A stretch of 64,000 nt of DNA from Capsicum annuum (GCF_002878395.1 NC_061116.1:125111112-125175111); one strand, 5' to 3'. Shown: positions 23,104 through 35,787, counted from the first letter of the stretch. Translations and numbers: made by a program. Notes: generated by a model from the letters alone, not told the origin.

Positions 23104-25092
23104 TTGTCCATGAATCAATGGAACTATCTGAGTTCCTTACTGGGATAGATGACTATACCATACAGTCCTGATTTTTGAAGAGTGATACTAAAACTGTAAC
23201 TATGGGAAGTAGTTACTTAACCAACATGCCCCAGCCTACCACAGGTGGGGTCCAACCTGTGACCTTATCTGGAAGGGTGTCAATACCGTGCCACAGGTAA
23301 AGACCTCTCTGGTCAAGCCTCTCAGATGGATGACCCTCGCAGGAAGTCAAGCTGAGGCAATATAGTAGTCAAACCTCTCTAACGGTGACAACCTCTACTA
23401 ACGGGATACTCCTACATCCTACGCTGGCTACACAGTTCTAGAGTTCAGGGATTGCTCCTAACTACTTGGCCTCTCTGACGGGAGATCCGTAATCCCTTCC
23501 CTCGCTCGGTGATAGCTTCTACTCCCAACTGAAAGACTCTGAACTGAATTCTTAACTGAACACAACTGAACTAAGTCTGTTACTAGACTTGTTTCTCAAA
23601 ATATCTGACTGAGTTACGCTGAGATTACTTAGTTTCGTATCTGATGGAAAAGGTATCGAATCATGGTATCTGACTGACGATACAGAGCTTGAATAGATTA
23701 CTCGAATCGCTTATGAGATTATAATTAAATCACTTGAATACTATTAGATCTGAGTTGATTATAGAACTGAGGCTAGATTAGTAGTGATACAGAGATTACA
23801 GAGATAACTGAGATTACTGAGCTTTCTTAAGTTCTGTACTTGTCTGAGGATATAGAGTTTTATAATTCACTGAGTTCTGAGATCATGGATCGCTTGGAAT
23901 TATTAAGAAATTTACACGGGCTCTAGACAATAGCTCTATTGTCGAGTATAAATACCCTCAGGACTCGATGACATAAAAGTAAAGCATAATCATTCATTCA
24001 TCATTACATTCATTCATATATTATCACAACCATTCATGCATCATCATAAACGTTCTTTAAGACATCACCTCAAGCATTTAAGGATAGCAAACCTCTATTC
24101 ATCATCACAATTACTACAGAGTCACTTTAAGCATTTAGAAATCATCAACGTATACTAGCATAGAGAAAACATGCTATTAGATTTTACACCATTCAAGAAG
24201 GTCTTACATTAAGTATTTCATACCTATATCAATCTTGACACCTGTTTGGGTATCACATGGCTTAGGGAAATTCATACTATCATGTCACAACTTGCTAACC
24301 ACTTGACATGTATAAAAACTTATCATATATCAAAGAGCACATAATTGAGGAATTTACTACCATCATATCTCGACTTGTTTACTAGGGTCTTTCAACAACC
24401 ACTAGACATGACCGATTTTACACCTACTTGGGTATTTCATACTATCTTCGCACATTTTACTCACTAAGATATTTTATCAAACACTAGGCATGCATGGACT
24501 AGCTCATAATTTGGAGTTTCATATTCAACGTACTATAATGTCTCTTATGTTTCACCTAAGCTCTTTATCAAACCTAAAGGGAAAATTCTTCACTTATTCA
24601 ACTATTTCTACACCCAAAAATCATGAACACATCACGTGGAAAAACAACTTCAAGAGAGTCTATCACAAACTTTACATGAATTCCACATACTAGGTCAAAG
24701 CTCATAAATTTTGTAGGCACACATAAATTAAAACTCAACAACAAATTAAGCATCAATTTCAACTCATACAAATCATTAAAAACTCATAAACATAAAAATC
24801 TTTTAGTTTTAAAAAGGGTTCTTGAGCTTCTTGGATGAAAGACACCCAAAAATCAATATCTACTACATACCTTAATCTTTGAAATTGGATGAACTCTAAT
24901 GTTTGAGGCTCTATCCACACTTATAATAAATAATTCTTAAATCCCACACTATGATGAACTTTATTCTTGAAGAAACCTTGAAGATTTATGGATGATTTTT
25001 GGAAGATTAGGGTTCTTGAATTCAAACCCTAGATATTCTCTTTTTAGAGAATTCGAAGAGAAATAGAGAAGTTAGGGTTTGAATGAGGGTTC

Positions 25093-25103
25093 CTTATATT
25101 TAT
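25093..25103 (-). promoter_or_regulatory. TATA box of the solo LTR
   Basis: The minus strand reads TATAAATATAA, followed by a leader-like stretch with CCCTAACTTCTC. It lies about 75-100 bases downstream of the GC-rich repeat module, marking the probable U3/R boundary. Confidence 0.55.
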
Positions 25104-25179
25104 AGAGGCTCAAAAAAGTGGAAAATGACCAAAATACCATTGCAAAAAGGTCCTTAAATTGATGGAAAAATATTTTTAA

Positions 25180-25425
25180 CGACATCCGTGACAGGAAGTC
25201 AGGTTGGTGATAGGCTGTCATGAATTATCATCAGAAAAAGGGGTCCAATTCTGAGTTTCTGGTTAAGGCTAATGACATTGGTGATAGACCATCACGGGCG
25301 TGATGTATTATCACAAAATATCATCACTGGGGTCAGAAATCTGCCCAGGGATAACGACATTGGTGATAGGCCATCACGGGCATGATAGCTTATCACGAAT
25401 GTCGTCACCAGTTTCCCAGGCAGAC
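25180..25425. repeat. Imperfect 74-82 bp repeats with GTGATAG/CTATCAC words
   Basis: TTGGTGATAG recurs at 25204, 25278 and 25360, each followed by a CCATCACGGGC- or GTCATG-type word and then TTATCAC. Each unit is itself a set of short inverted repeats. The block lies upstream of the TATA box on the minus strand. Confidence 0.75.
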
Positions 25426-25805
25426 ATGATGGAGTAAAATAGGCATAACTCTTTGCTACGATATTAGTTTTTGACGAAATTGGTATCGTTGGAAATATAA
25501 TTTAAAGAGATTTCATTTGATATATAGTAGGTCCTCTAATTCGATATATAGAAAGAGTTATGGTCGATTAAAGTTGACCCAAATTTTGACGATCACTAAA
25601 ACTTGAACGATAGGAAAGCTTTCAACTCGTCCATATGTTAGAGGACATCTATGATATCAATTCATGCTCAAATATATTCCCACATGATTCAAAGTATTTC
25701 ATACTTGGAAGGATATTTCTGAAACATTTTGACTCGGATTTTTGCTTTACCAAATACGCTCTAAGGCTCAGACTGGAAAAGGATTTTGCGGGGCATTACA
25801 CATAT

Positions 25806-27480
25806 CCTTTAAGTACTTAGAAAACTTAGGCATACCATGCAAAACATCTAACAAAGGTAAGTTAATATGAAGCTATCTTAATATGTTAAAGAAATTTTTG
25901 AACATATCATCCTCCTTCTTTTTCATGTGCTTCTGTAGGAAAGGAAGTGGCAGCATCTTTTTGTCTTCTTCTATAATAACTTTTTCTTTTAAGTACTCAG
26001 ACTTCCTTGATTTTTCAGAAACTTTTTTATCTACTTTTTGGGGATTTAAATCTGCACCTGCCTTCTTTGTTTTCTCAGGAGGTTCTCCTTAAAGCTTTTT
26101 ACCACCCTTCAAGGTGATTGCCATAACCTGTTTTGTAATTTTTGAATCTGCTGGAAAATAACCTTGTGGCCTAGTATTTAATGCTTGATGTAGTTTTCCC
26201 ACTTGAATCTCTAAGATTCTCTAAGCAGCTTGTGAATTTTTTAAGTCTGCTTCAAACTGTGTTTGATTAGCTAAGATTTGCTTCATCATCTCCTCCATAT
26301 TGCTAGTTGACTGATTTTCTTATACCTGTAGTTGCTGAATTTGTCATTGTCCATTCCATGGTTGAGTGTTCCACTTCATGTTGTAGGTATTTTAATAATT
26401 TGGTCTTTTAGCAAATCCAACATATATTACTGATTCGGAATTTAAAGTACACATGACCGCTTAATGGCTATTATTTCTGCATACCTTACACCAACCATTA
26501 GTTTGCTAAACTGTATTGATTGCTACAATAAGATGTGGATCTACCAATTTTAGACTGTTGAATTGAGTATTTTGTCATATTTTGCAATGTCGTAACCTGA
26601 GCTGTAAAGGCTGTGATCTAGTCCATCTCTAATACACCAGTAATTCATTTCATAGCACTTCTAGCATCTGAATTCCTTTCAGGATTTCCTTATGCTATAT
26701 GGTTTAACAATGTGTACAACTTATCATAAGTCAATTCTAACGCTTGACCACCTGCGGCTGAATCTAGAAAAATCTTTGTATTGTGCTCAAGTACTTCTAC
26801 AAAAGTGTGAGCAAGTACCTCATCAGACTGTTGGTGATTTGTAAAGTCCTGAAGAAGAGCCTTAAAGCATTCCAAATCATGATAAAGGTTTTTGTTTGGA
26901 TTTTACCTAAAACTCACTATCTTACGATGAAGTTTTGCAGTCTTGCCAGATAGGAAGAACCTGATAAGAGATTTTCTGGATAAGTCGTACCATTATGTGA
27001 TTGAATTGGTTGGTTCCACATTCAACTACCTTTTAACTTCCCCTAATAGTGAATGGGGAAAAGTGTCAGCCTCACATAATCTGTATTCACCCCAGTCAGA
27101 ATGAATGTATCTGTAAGCTCAATGAAATTTTGTAACTGTACTTGTGGATTCTCATGTGAATCCCTGCAAACTGTCCACTGCTCATAAGAAACTGCACCAT
27201 GTTATGCTTTAACTCGAAATTCCCCCCAGCAGTCGGTATTTGAATTGGGGAAGTCAAGTTCGTCGAAAGTGGGTCTTCCATCTTCCTAACTGTCTGTTAG
27301 ACTACTTGTTGTTCAGCCATAGGAATAGGAATTTCTTGACCTTCTTGGATTTGAGAAATATAGGAGAGAAAGATTTCTTCTCTCCTCCTTCGTTGATGGA
27401 AAAGTTACTCGGGTTTGAGGCTTAGTTCAACCAATTCCTCATCCCTTGCTAGTTTACTACGTTGAAAACCTATTTCTTGC
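25806..27480 (-). pseudogene. Athila-like gag of element G, broken
   Basis: Upstream frames start near 27480 (ARDEELVELSLKPE, then a stop). The core follows at 27096-27281 (PIQIPTAGGNFELKHNMVQ) and 26690-26875 (EVLAHTFVEVLEHNTKI, DSAAGGQALELTYDKLYTLL), which are strong Athila-type gag signatures. Further on are a degenerate knuckle region (about 26400-26520), EEMMKQI and a Lys/Glu-rich C-terminal part. This ends in MPKFSKYLKD, cut at 25805 by the solo LTR. Many stops and frame changes occur. Confidence 0.85.
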
Positions 27481-27561
27481 AAAAACAAAGCCCAGACCAA
27501 GAGTAAAATACCAAATAAATCTAAAAGCAAAACTAAAATAAACAATTGTCACATTTCAAGT

Positions 27562-27578
27562 TACCGACAACAGCACAA
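27562..27578 (-). other. Primer-binding site of element G
   Basis: The minus strand reads TTGTGCTGTTGTCGGTA six bases inside the 5' LTR. It is a decayed form of the site in the related element at 40637 (TGGCACCGTTGTCGGGG). I do not name the tRNA. Confidence 0.7.
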
Positions 27579-27584
27579 AAAACT

Positions 27585-30500
27585 TGACAGGGCCCAAGCA
27601 CATGCACAAGTGTTCGTGGTCTTATCAAGTAGTAAAGTGGCCTAATGAAAGCCAAGTATCGATCCCATAGAGACTTTATTTAAAAACGATTCAATTCAAG
27701 TTCATAGTTTAGATTAATTTGATGCAAAGGTAACCAAATAGATATTGGAATATTGTAAATTAAACTAAAGTAAATAATTCATAAAGTAAAAGTCTTACAA
27801 CAATCAATAGGAGAAAGCCCAAGGTTAAAGCACTCGAAACAATTATACTCTTTTATTGAATTTCATTCATTAACTTGCTTATCTTTGTTGTTGATTCGCA
27901 GGGTAAATTGCGTGTTCATGATCTCCCGACCTCTACTCTTTTACCTAATTTTGACATTACAATTACATCGTTGAGCGGGAATGTAATAATTCAATTAAGT
28001 ATTTTAAAGCAATCATCCTACGTTTGAATCAAGTAAGGCATCTAAGTACATCCCTATTCTAGACACTAATTTGAATTTCTTATTGAGAGAAATATTGATT
28101 ACCTCCCTAAACTTGTCACGTTTTATTCATGGTATACCTGAACTTTCACTAGACCTAAGTAACCCCTCCCCCCCAAACTTGTTTTTCAGTACGTCGCGAG
28201 CCGTTTTTACTGATGTGGCAAAATGTGTGGGTTTCACACTCTATCATGACCGTGATGAAGTATTTTTAATCCAAATCAGCCATCTTAATGGTAAAAAAAT
28301 GAAAAAAAAATATTTTTCTTTAATTTTTCAACAAAATTCAATTATCCCTCTTCATCCATTACTTCTAATCTAAAAAAAAAAATTCATCCATTTATTATTT
28401 TGTAAAACTCATGTTTATCTCTTAACTCGTTTATGAAATAAAACTTTCATCCATTTATTAATTTTGTAAAATTTTCGTTTATTAATCTAAAAAAAATAAA
28501 TTCATCCGTTTATTAATTCAATCTAAAATTTCAATTTTTATTTTTATTAAACTCCTTCAATTTTGCAATCTTAATTATGTATATCATATGAGTTATTGTA
28601 ACTAAAGATTCAGTTTTTTCATCTTAGTTGCTACTTTTCTATTTTATGAGTATTTTTCTATCAGTTAAATCGAAAATCAAATCGTTAGGGACTAAAAAGC
28701 ATTAACCAATATAACTACATACACCATAATTCCTACAACTGAGGAATCTACGTTCGAAATTATCATCCGACCATAAAATACTCACAATCCAAAATTCTAC
28801 TTGTATATATCTATAGAAAAAATTTAATTTTGTTGAAAGAATTAAAGAAAATTGACTGAATTTTGTGAATAATATTCAATTACTGAAGAGTCAAGAGTAA
28901 TTGAATTCAATTTTAAGTTCAATTAAAATAATTGACTGTACAGTTCAATTTTAAGTTCAATTAAAATAATAAAATAATAATTTAATATAATCTTATTGGG
29001 TTATCGGTTTATCTGGTAACTTAATAAAAAGATCAAAATCGAATCAATAACCTAATAATTTTTTTTGGTACAAAATTGTTAAAAAATCGTTAACCCAATA
29101 ACGAGAAATCAATAATATTTTTATCGGTTTGATTTTTGTACACCCCTAAATTAAATTACAAATTCTTAATCCATTAATTATAATAAAAACATATATGTGC
29201 ATGTGAGTCTCCTCAAAATATTAATCGAAACACTAATAAAAAACTACTATGAAACACTAATCCTAAAAAAATAATTTTATATTATGAAACACTGATCGAA
29301 AAAAAATAATTTCATATTTTTAACACAAAAAAATGTAAATTTTTAAATAATAGCTTACTTGATCGAGGAAAATTATAGCTTTCACGATTTTGGAGTAGAG
29401 GAAAATTGAAAAATATAATATTTTTAGAGAGAAATAGAATAATTAAGGGTTGAAATGTGTTATTTTTTAATATATGATAAATATAAGGGAAGGGAATGGT
29501 ATTATTCACGTTAACAGCGACATCAACAATTTTATCAATGTGTCCACGAGTGTATTACACGCAGTGGACAGTAGGCTAAACAGGGTGGTTCAAGAGACTA
29601 AAAGAATAAGCTCGGGGTACTTAGAACTTGTCAAAGTTCAGGTGTACCATAAATAAAACGTGAAAAGTTCAGGGGGTAATTGATATTTCTCTCTTCATTA
29701 TTTTATAAAAGAATACAAACTCTACTTTGTTTATTTCCACGTTCTATCTACCTATTCCCTCAACCGAGATCAAAAGATCGACAATATATGTATTTTATGA
29801 GTGATCAATCCACAATATAATTAAAACAAAAACAAACAAACAATTCATAATGATAAGCAAAATTAAATAAATTTAATCCAAAATAATAGTACTCATATTC
29901 TTACCTTTAACTCTAGAAAGAAAGTTTTTAGCCAATAATATTCATAATCATGATTCAACTAATTAAATACATGATATGAAGTATTAATAGCTAAATAAAA
30001 AAATATTAAAACCTAAAAAATTTTGCTGCAGCCGCTCCAATTAATTCCACAATGTTGAAGCCGTCTTCTAGCTATCCAAAGATTTGTACCAAAGTTGTCA
30101 AAAGTTGTCATATAATACTATAATCTTAATCCATGAGGGACTAAAATACTTGCACATATTCCCAGATTATTCCCTAAAAGATTCGCACAATATACCCATT
30201 AGTCGCCTCAAATTGTGTACCATGTATTTGATTAGCAATGTATTTGATTATGTACCAGCGGTGGAATAAAGCATGCGTCACATTTATTGTAGTAACTTAG
30301 TATAGCGCGTGTCGCATGCATATCGCACGCCATCATCACTGGAATCGAATCTCAAAATAATTTCTAAATCAAGGGATCACTGAAATTGAGGGTGCGACGC
30401 ATGCTCATGGTGCGTACCCACGGAAAGTTGCATAAAATTTTTTGATTAAGTCTTTATCGTTCCCTCTTTCATCCCTTGTATTGTGGGGTATTTTCCATGG

Positions 30501-31011
30501 ATTTAAGACTTTATATCATCATTATATTACTATATTCAACTCACAAATCTTCCTACATTATCATATACCATGAATTATAGATCATAGCAATACAATATTC
30601 TCAACGACGAATCAAAACAAAAGTTAAGACAAGGCTAACTTGCAATGATCTTCAACTTATGTTTCGACTCTTGACTTATTCAAATTAAACTTACACATTA
30701 CCAACATGTTATTACACATATAAATATGCTTTTAAACTATATGGAACTCATTAAACACATAAGAATCCATCAAAACCAACTAGACCCACAACTAGCTCAA
30801 ACTAATAAAACTAGTTTTCTCGATTAAACTCTAAATGACTCAATTATGTAAAAACTTGCTTGGAAAACACTTTGAACATTGTAATCATGTCCTTGGACTC
30901 TTAAATTATTATTTATATCAAATTAACACATAAATCACATGAATTATCCTCAAAATAAGGTTAAATAAGGTAGAATAGTAACACTAGAATGCATAAATAC
31001 ACCAAACATCA
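27585..31011 (-). repeat. 5' LTR of element G (contains a Mutator-like insert)
   Basis: It pairs with 17595-19614. The extra length is largely the 1609-bp insert at 28085-29693. It ends CAAACATCA at 31011. A GC-rich module lies at 30295-30430 (GTGTCGCATGC, GGTGCGACGCATG). Confidence 0.9.
28085..29693. mobile_element. Non-autonomous Mutator-like DNA transposon
   Basis: Terminal inverted repeats of about 60 bases are visible. The left end begins GAGAGAAATATTGATTACC and the right end, read in reverse, begins GAGAGAAATATCAATTACC. Both then continue through CACGTTTTAT and CACCTGAACTTT-like text. The nonamers TTTCTTATT (28076-28084) and TTCATTATT (29694-29702) flank it, 7 of 9 identical; 9-bp duplications and long inverted repeats are typical of the Mutator superfamily. 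The other G LTR lacks it at 18085. The interior is AT-rich with only short open frames, so it is non-autonomous. Confidence 0.85.
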
Positions 31012-31605
31012 GTTATATTTCCATACATCAGACATAGAACACCTTTGGTAGTCCATCTATGATAATTTGTATTTGATTTAGGCATAGGACATCACCTTGT
31101 CAAATTTTTAGGTGTCTTATAATGAAGAATAACTTTGAGAACACATGTATAAGCTAATCAGGTTGCCTACATAAGTCATGCTGTAGTTTATAATAATATT
31201 GATTCATAATTTCACATCCTTAATACTTGGGTTATGACATAATAGTTAGACTCGTATATTATCCATTGTTTCATATTGTATATCAGTTATTCATATATTC
31301 ATAAGTGCTTCATCTTGATATTCTATCCATATGGCCGTCCACACTTGTTACCTATTATTTTGTCTTCTTTATGTGCAGTATATGTTTTATATGTAACAAA
31401 TTCCCTTTATTCGGGACATTGCATTTCTATAAATATAGAATCGGGTATGCCAATAAACGAATTTCCATACTAGGTACTCATCCCATGTTCTGCAAAGCTG
31501 TTGGTGAGCTACTCTCTCATCTGGAGCTAATTGATATCTAATACTCTTCAGTCATGTTTGTACTTATACTTTGGAAATATTAGGTCCTTGATCCAACCAT
31601 ATTCC
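31012..31605. other. Flank between elements G and F, nothing recognised
   Basis: Old target DNA to the right of element G. Overlapping short plus-strand frames (31276-31541) have no family resemblance. No terminal or tandem repeats were seen. Confidence 0.5.
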
Positions 31606-34206
31606 TATAATACCTCAAACTTTTTTCCAAGCTAATTTTGTCCGCAAAAAAATGCCTAGTATTATATTCTAAAGTAAATGATAATTATTCCATAAGGAAT
31701 TTTGACATATGGGAAATTCAATTAGATTTCCATCGATATATAATTCTCCCAAATTCGACACGCGAGCGAACAGTTAGAGCCTTTTTAGTGAGACAGTGTA
31801 TCACCTAAGATTTCAGCACGCCACAGAGATAGCTCAAATGGAAATTGTCAATTTCCAGTATTGCTCCACGGTAATGGCGCATCGTGTCAAACTTTTAGGT
31901 TGCAGACAAGGTTGCAACGCGATAGCTCTGCATCGCGCCACCGTGCAATTTACCATTTGTCACTTTCCAGTAACTTGGCGTGATAGTGGCTCGTCACGCC
32001 AAGGATGAAAATTGGGAAATGTCTCAGAAACTAAAGATGTATCCTAGGGCTAAAAGGGTCAATTTCCAACCTTATATAAGCCTTATAACATAAAATTTGG
32101 CCCTAATTCAGCAACTTATACTCAGTTACTCTCAAAAACTCTCAAGAACAAGCCCTAGGGTTTTCATAGAAGATTCAATTTCAAGGAAGTTTCACCGTAA
32201 ATTCCATGAATTCTTTATCTCAGGTATGCGTAGTGTTCATCCACGGATACCTTTCACCCTTGGAGTCCAAGAATCATGTTTTAAACACTATATTGTGATT
32301 TTCTTATTGTGATATGATTATGTACATATTTCCAGTTATTATTTAAGATTTCAAGATGTTATTGTAAGGTGATTTTCATGAAAATATATGTGCTTGTAGT
32401 TAAAACCCATGAACTAGAGTGGTTTATGATGATTAAATTATGAAATACACCTATGATCAAGGTTGTATATGTAAGGTGTTTGATAAAATATCTAGGATGA
32501 TAAAATACATGCTCTATGACTCCATAGTACTTAAATGACAAGCCTATACACTATGCTTTACAATTCCACGTGAATTCCATGATTATTGTTATGTGTTGCT
32601 ATTGTGCTGTGAAACGAACATGATATTGAAGCTATACAAGTACTTCTATATGATATGAAATCCCTTCCATGTAATAGATTGTTGAGAACCATGCTTAGTA
32701 TGAAATCCCCTACTTATGATATGGTAAATTGTGAACTCTACTCCTATGATCAAGTTAGTCATGTATGTCAGTTTTCTTCCATCGAGTATTAGGGGTACTT
32801 GTACCTGAAAACTATAACTGTGTGCCTAAAGCTATTGTTAGGTTTCATGATACCCTCATTCAAGCCATGATCCATAGACTTCAGTCAGTCAAGTAACTCA
32901 GGAAATCTCAAAAATCTCATGATCTCAGTCAGTTAACAGATATCAGTAGTATTCCATCAGTCAATAAAATCTAGTAAACTCAGTTCATGTATAGTTCAAT
33001 TAATCATATTCAGAGTCTAATCAGATGAGAGTAGAAATTAGCACTGAGTGAACCCAAGTAAGGGGACACACACTGTTAGACGAGGGTGTGATCCTTAGAA
33101 ATAATCCTTGTGTTCCAGAACTATATGCTAGCATAGGTTGATGCATCAACACCGTCAGATAAGGATTCATGAGGTGGACAAACACTGCCAGATGAGGGCC
33201 CTACTATTCTCTTTTGGGAACACTATCAGATGAGGGTTACCCATAACTTATCTTTACCAGTGGTGCGGTATTAACACCCTTCTAATCAGGGCAGTGATAG
33301 GACCCCAGCTCAGCTATATTAGCTTTCATGGGGCATGCCAATTAAATAGCTACTTCCCACAGTTTTAGTCTAGTGTCAGTAAAAGAACTTAGATAGTTTT
33401 TTAGATTTCAATATATTAGGAATGTCAAATACATTCAATTCAGATACAGTACGAAACTCAAATAGTTTAATCAGATTTAGGACTGTCAGTTTCAGTCACC
33501 TATGTTATCAGTTATATCAATTATCAAAACTCAGTTATCAATCATGTTAGATATAAAAAAACTATGTTATCAGCATACAGATTTAGCTATCATGCTTTTG
33601 TGATCTCAGTTACTATGTTTTCATGAATGCACTCCCATGTTCATATTAGTTAGTCAGCTAGCATTGCTCATGCATATGGACCCTTGTATTTAGCCTACCT
33701 CACTCGCATACTCAGTATCATCAATTATACTGATGCATTTTTGCTATGGTGCTTTCTTGTTATGTTACACCATAGGTTCAGAGACACAGGTCCCAGATCG
33801 GATGTAGTAGTAGCATCTTAGGTACTCAGAGTAGCAGTGAGTCCTCATCCTTTAAGGATGATATTTTTTGACTTTATGTCTTATTCCAGTTCAGTTTTTA
33901 GTTTTATGGAGTTAGTTAGAGACATGTTCCTTCAACTCCTTATTTAGACAGTATTTAGAGGCTTTCAGATTTAGATTCAGACTTCAGTTATTTCAGATAT
34001 TTTGGGTATTCATTAAACCCATATCGATGTTATGCTTTTTCAGATACTTTATTTAGTTGAACCTTATGGCCTTTTAGTTATTTTTTCATCATTTTATGAT
34101 ATATTATGTAGTTTACAGGTACAAATATCAGTCATGGGTTAGCTTGTGGTCCTTCGGGGTTATAAGCACCTTGTAGTGTTCCAGTTCATTAAATTGAGGT
34201 GTTACA
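31606..34206 (+). repeat. 5' LTR of element F
   Basis: It begins TATAATACCTC (one base from TGTAATACC) and ends GAGGTGTTACA directly before a primer-binding site. It is homologous to 35788-37889 and, less closely, to 37890-39701 and to the solo LTR at 22057-25800 in reverse. A GC-rich module lies at 31870-32010. The 33000-34100 part is rich in TCAGT-type words. Confidence 0.88.
32073..32080 (+). promoter_or_regulatory. TATA box of the element F 5' LTR
   Basis: TATATAAG follows the GC-rich module by about 65 bases and precedes a leader with TCTCAAGAACAAGCCC and TAGGGTTTTC. The same arrangement recurs in the second LTR segment at 36120-36127. Confidence 0.6.
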
Positions 34207-34210
34207 AACT

Positions 34211-34222
34211 TGGTATCAAAGC
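34211..34222 (+). other. Primer-binding site of element F
   Basis: TGGTATCAAAGC sits four bases after the LTR end. It closely matches the complement of the initiator tRNA-Met 3' end, the usual primer of this lineage. Confidence 0.85.
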
Positions 34223-34430
34223 CTAAGGTTCAATAGAGTCCTAGGAAGTTTGAAAGCAACATCTAGTAGAGTCTTATACATGGGTGTGTTGTCCGCCATA
34301 TTTTTGTACAAGAGGCTATGAGATGTTTTAGGAATAGTTTCCCTTCTTTCAGTATTCATGTCGTGCTAGTGAGCATAATCTCAATTTAAACTCTCAACAT
34401 AATCTGTCTTTTCTCTCCATTTAAAGACTA

Positions 34431-35600
34431 TGCCTCCAAAGAAAAGAAATCAGGCTATCTAAGAAGATCTCTTGGACGATCATGTTTCTCATGCAGAGTT
34501 CAGAGCCGCATTCATCGCTTTACCTAGTCTGTTACTGCCCAGAATGAATGACCAGCTGCTGTTCCGGCCAACCCAATATCCAATTTTTCTGTAGCTAGGA
34601 TTCGGGACTTCACTCGAATGAATCCTCCTTCTTTCACAGGGTCTAATTCAGACGAGGACCCACATGAATCTATTGACCAAGTTCAAACGGTCATTGATAT
34701 CATAGGAGTTACTTCTTATCAAAGTGCATAGTTAGCAGAATACCAACTACATGATATTGCTTACATTTGGTACAAGCAGTAGAAGTCCGAGAGGTTAGAG
34801 GACGTAGGTTCGATTGAGTGGGAGAATTTGTCATGACTTTCTTAGATAGGTTCTTTCCCCAAGACCTGAGAGAGGAAAAAGTTCTAGAGTTCATCAACCT
34901 CAGGCAGGGAAATATGACGGTAAATATGTATTCTCTTAGGTTTACTCAATTATCCAGATATGTCCCTCACGTGGTTGCTGATAGTAGGGCTAAGATAAGT
35001 AAGTTCGTGTCAGGGGTGAATGATAGCATGGTAAATGAGTGCAGATCCATCATGCTGAACAGTGACATAATTTAGCTAGACTCATGATCCATGCCCAACA
35101 AATAAAGGAGCAAAATATTAGGACTAGGGAGAACCAGAACAAGAGAGTAAGGTCAGGTAATTTTGGCTTTGCTCAGCCTAGGTCAGATGGAGGAAACTAT
35201 TCATAGATTCTCTCTAAGTCATCAGTTCCATCCACTTCCTCCGCCAGTGCTCCAGCGCCGAAATACAGAGACGCCAATAGAGATAGAGCACTAGGTCTAA
35301 ATCTCAAGGTATTGCTAGCAGTGCCCGCATTTACCCTCAATGTCAGACTTACTGTAAGCACTACCAGGGTTTTTGTAGAGTGGGTAGTGGTATTTGTTTC
35401 AGATGTGGAAAGCCAGGCCATAGAGTCTGGGATTGTCCTCACCCAGGCCCTCAGGGTCAGCAAAACCGTTCTACAGCTTAGTCCGGTCGCCCAATCCCAC
35501 AGGGTACCACCTCCTATGCTACTAGTGGGCAACACCCAAATAGACTTTATGATCTTTAGACCCAACATGATCAGGAAAATTCTACTGATGTTGTTACTGG
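34431..35600 (+). pseudogene. Gag of element F, with intact zinc-knuckle residues
   Basis: It starts MPPKKRNQAI at 34431 and stops at the next codon. Later frames give IRDFTRMNPPSFTGSNSDED, YQLHDIAYIWYKQ, and WENFVMTFLDRFFPQDLREE through VSGVNDSMVNECRS at 34818-35075. A CX2CX4HX4C knuckle (CFRCGKPGHRVWDC) is complete at 35395-35436. Two stops are TAG where related gags have Gln or Trp codons, consistent with C-to-T change. The frame containing the knuckle is not the longest open one there. Confidence 0.85.
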
Positions 35601-35787
35601 TACGTTACAGATCTTTCATATGCATGTTTATGCATTGCTAGATCCAGGTGCTTCTTTTTTCTTTGTTACTCCCTTTATAGCAATCGATTTTGGAATAAGT
35701 CTTGGAATTCTAGCAAATCCCTTCTCAGTATCTACCCTAGTGGGTAAAACTATCACAGCTCGACGGGTATACAGGAATTGCCCGATT
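35601..35787 (+). pseudogene. Truncated protease of element F
   Basis: The frame reads HVYALLDPGASFFFVTP and then TLVGKTITARRVYRNCP. The catalytic DPGAS motif (about 35639-35653) is intact. Right after RRVYRNCPIII the sequence changes to LTR text, so the domain loses its C-terminal half, including the usual ILGMDW motif. Confidence 0.85.

Larger units (their letters stand above)
22057..25800 (-). repeat. Solo LTR of a Tekay-like element with perfect TSD
   Basis: The ends are TATAATGCCCC (22057) and GGGGCATTACA (25800), matching TGTAAT/ATTACA termini apart from one base. The pentamer CATAT flanks it exactly (22052-22056 and 25801-25805). There is no internal coding region, so LTR-LTR recombination has removed it. 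The right-hand portion resembles the LTR at 31606-34206 read in reverse (GTGCTTATGACCCC, GGACCACAAG). It splits the gag-protease frame of element G. At 3744 bp it is longer than the other Tekay-like LTRs here. Confidence 0.92.
17595..31011 (-). mobile_element. Non-autonomous Athila/Tat-like LTR element with nested insertions (element G)
   Basis: Homologous LTRs at 17595-19614 and 27585-31011 both begin TGACAG and end near AACATC on the plus strand. Inside, on the minus strand, are a primer-binding site, Athila-like gag and a protease-like region. Noncoding sequence then runs to the 3' LTR, with no reverse transcriptase, RNase H or integrase. Flanking pentamers GCTAC (17590-17594) and GTTAT (31012-31016) differ only by two C-to-T changes, so they are a plausible decayed target duplication. 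A solo LTR and a Mutator-like element were inserted later. Confidence 0.88.

Noticed and set aside
28071..28373. 100-codon plus-strand ORF as a gene
   Set aside because: It begins in the LTR and runs through the inverted repeat of the Mutator-like element; composition is low-complexity and no family is recognised.
35197..35568. 123-codon minus-strand ORF
   Set aside because: It is antisense to gag of element F, across the zinc knuckle. It is a shadow frame.
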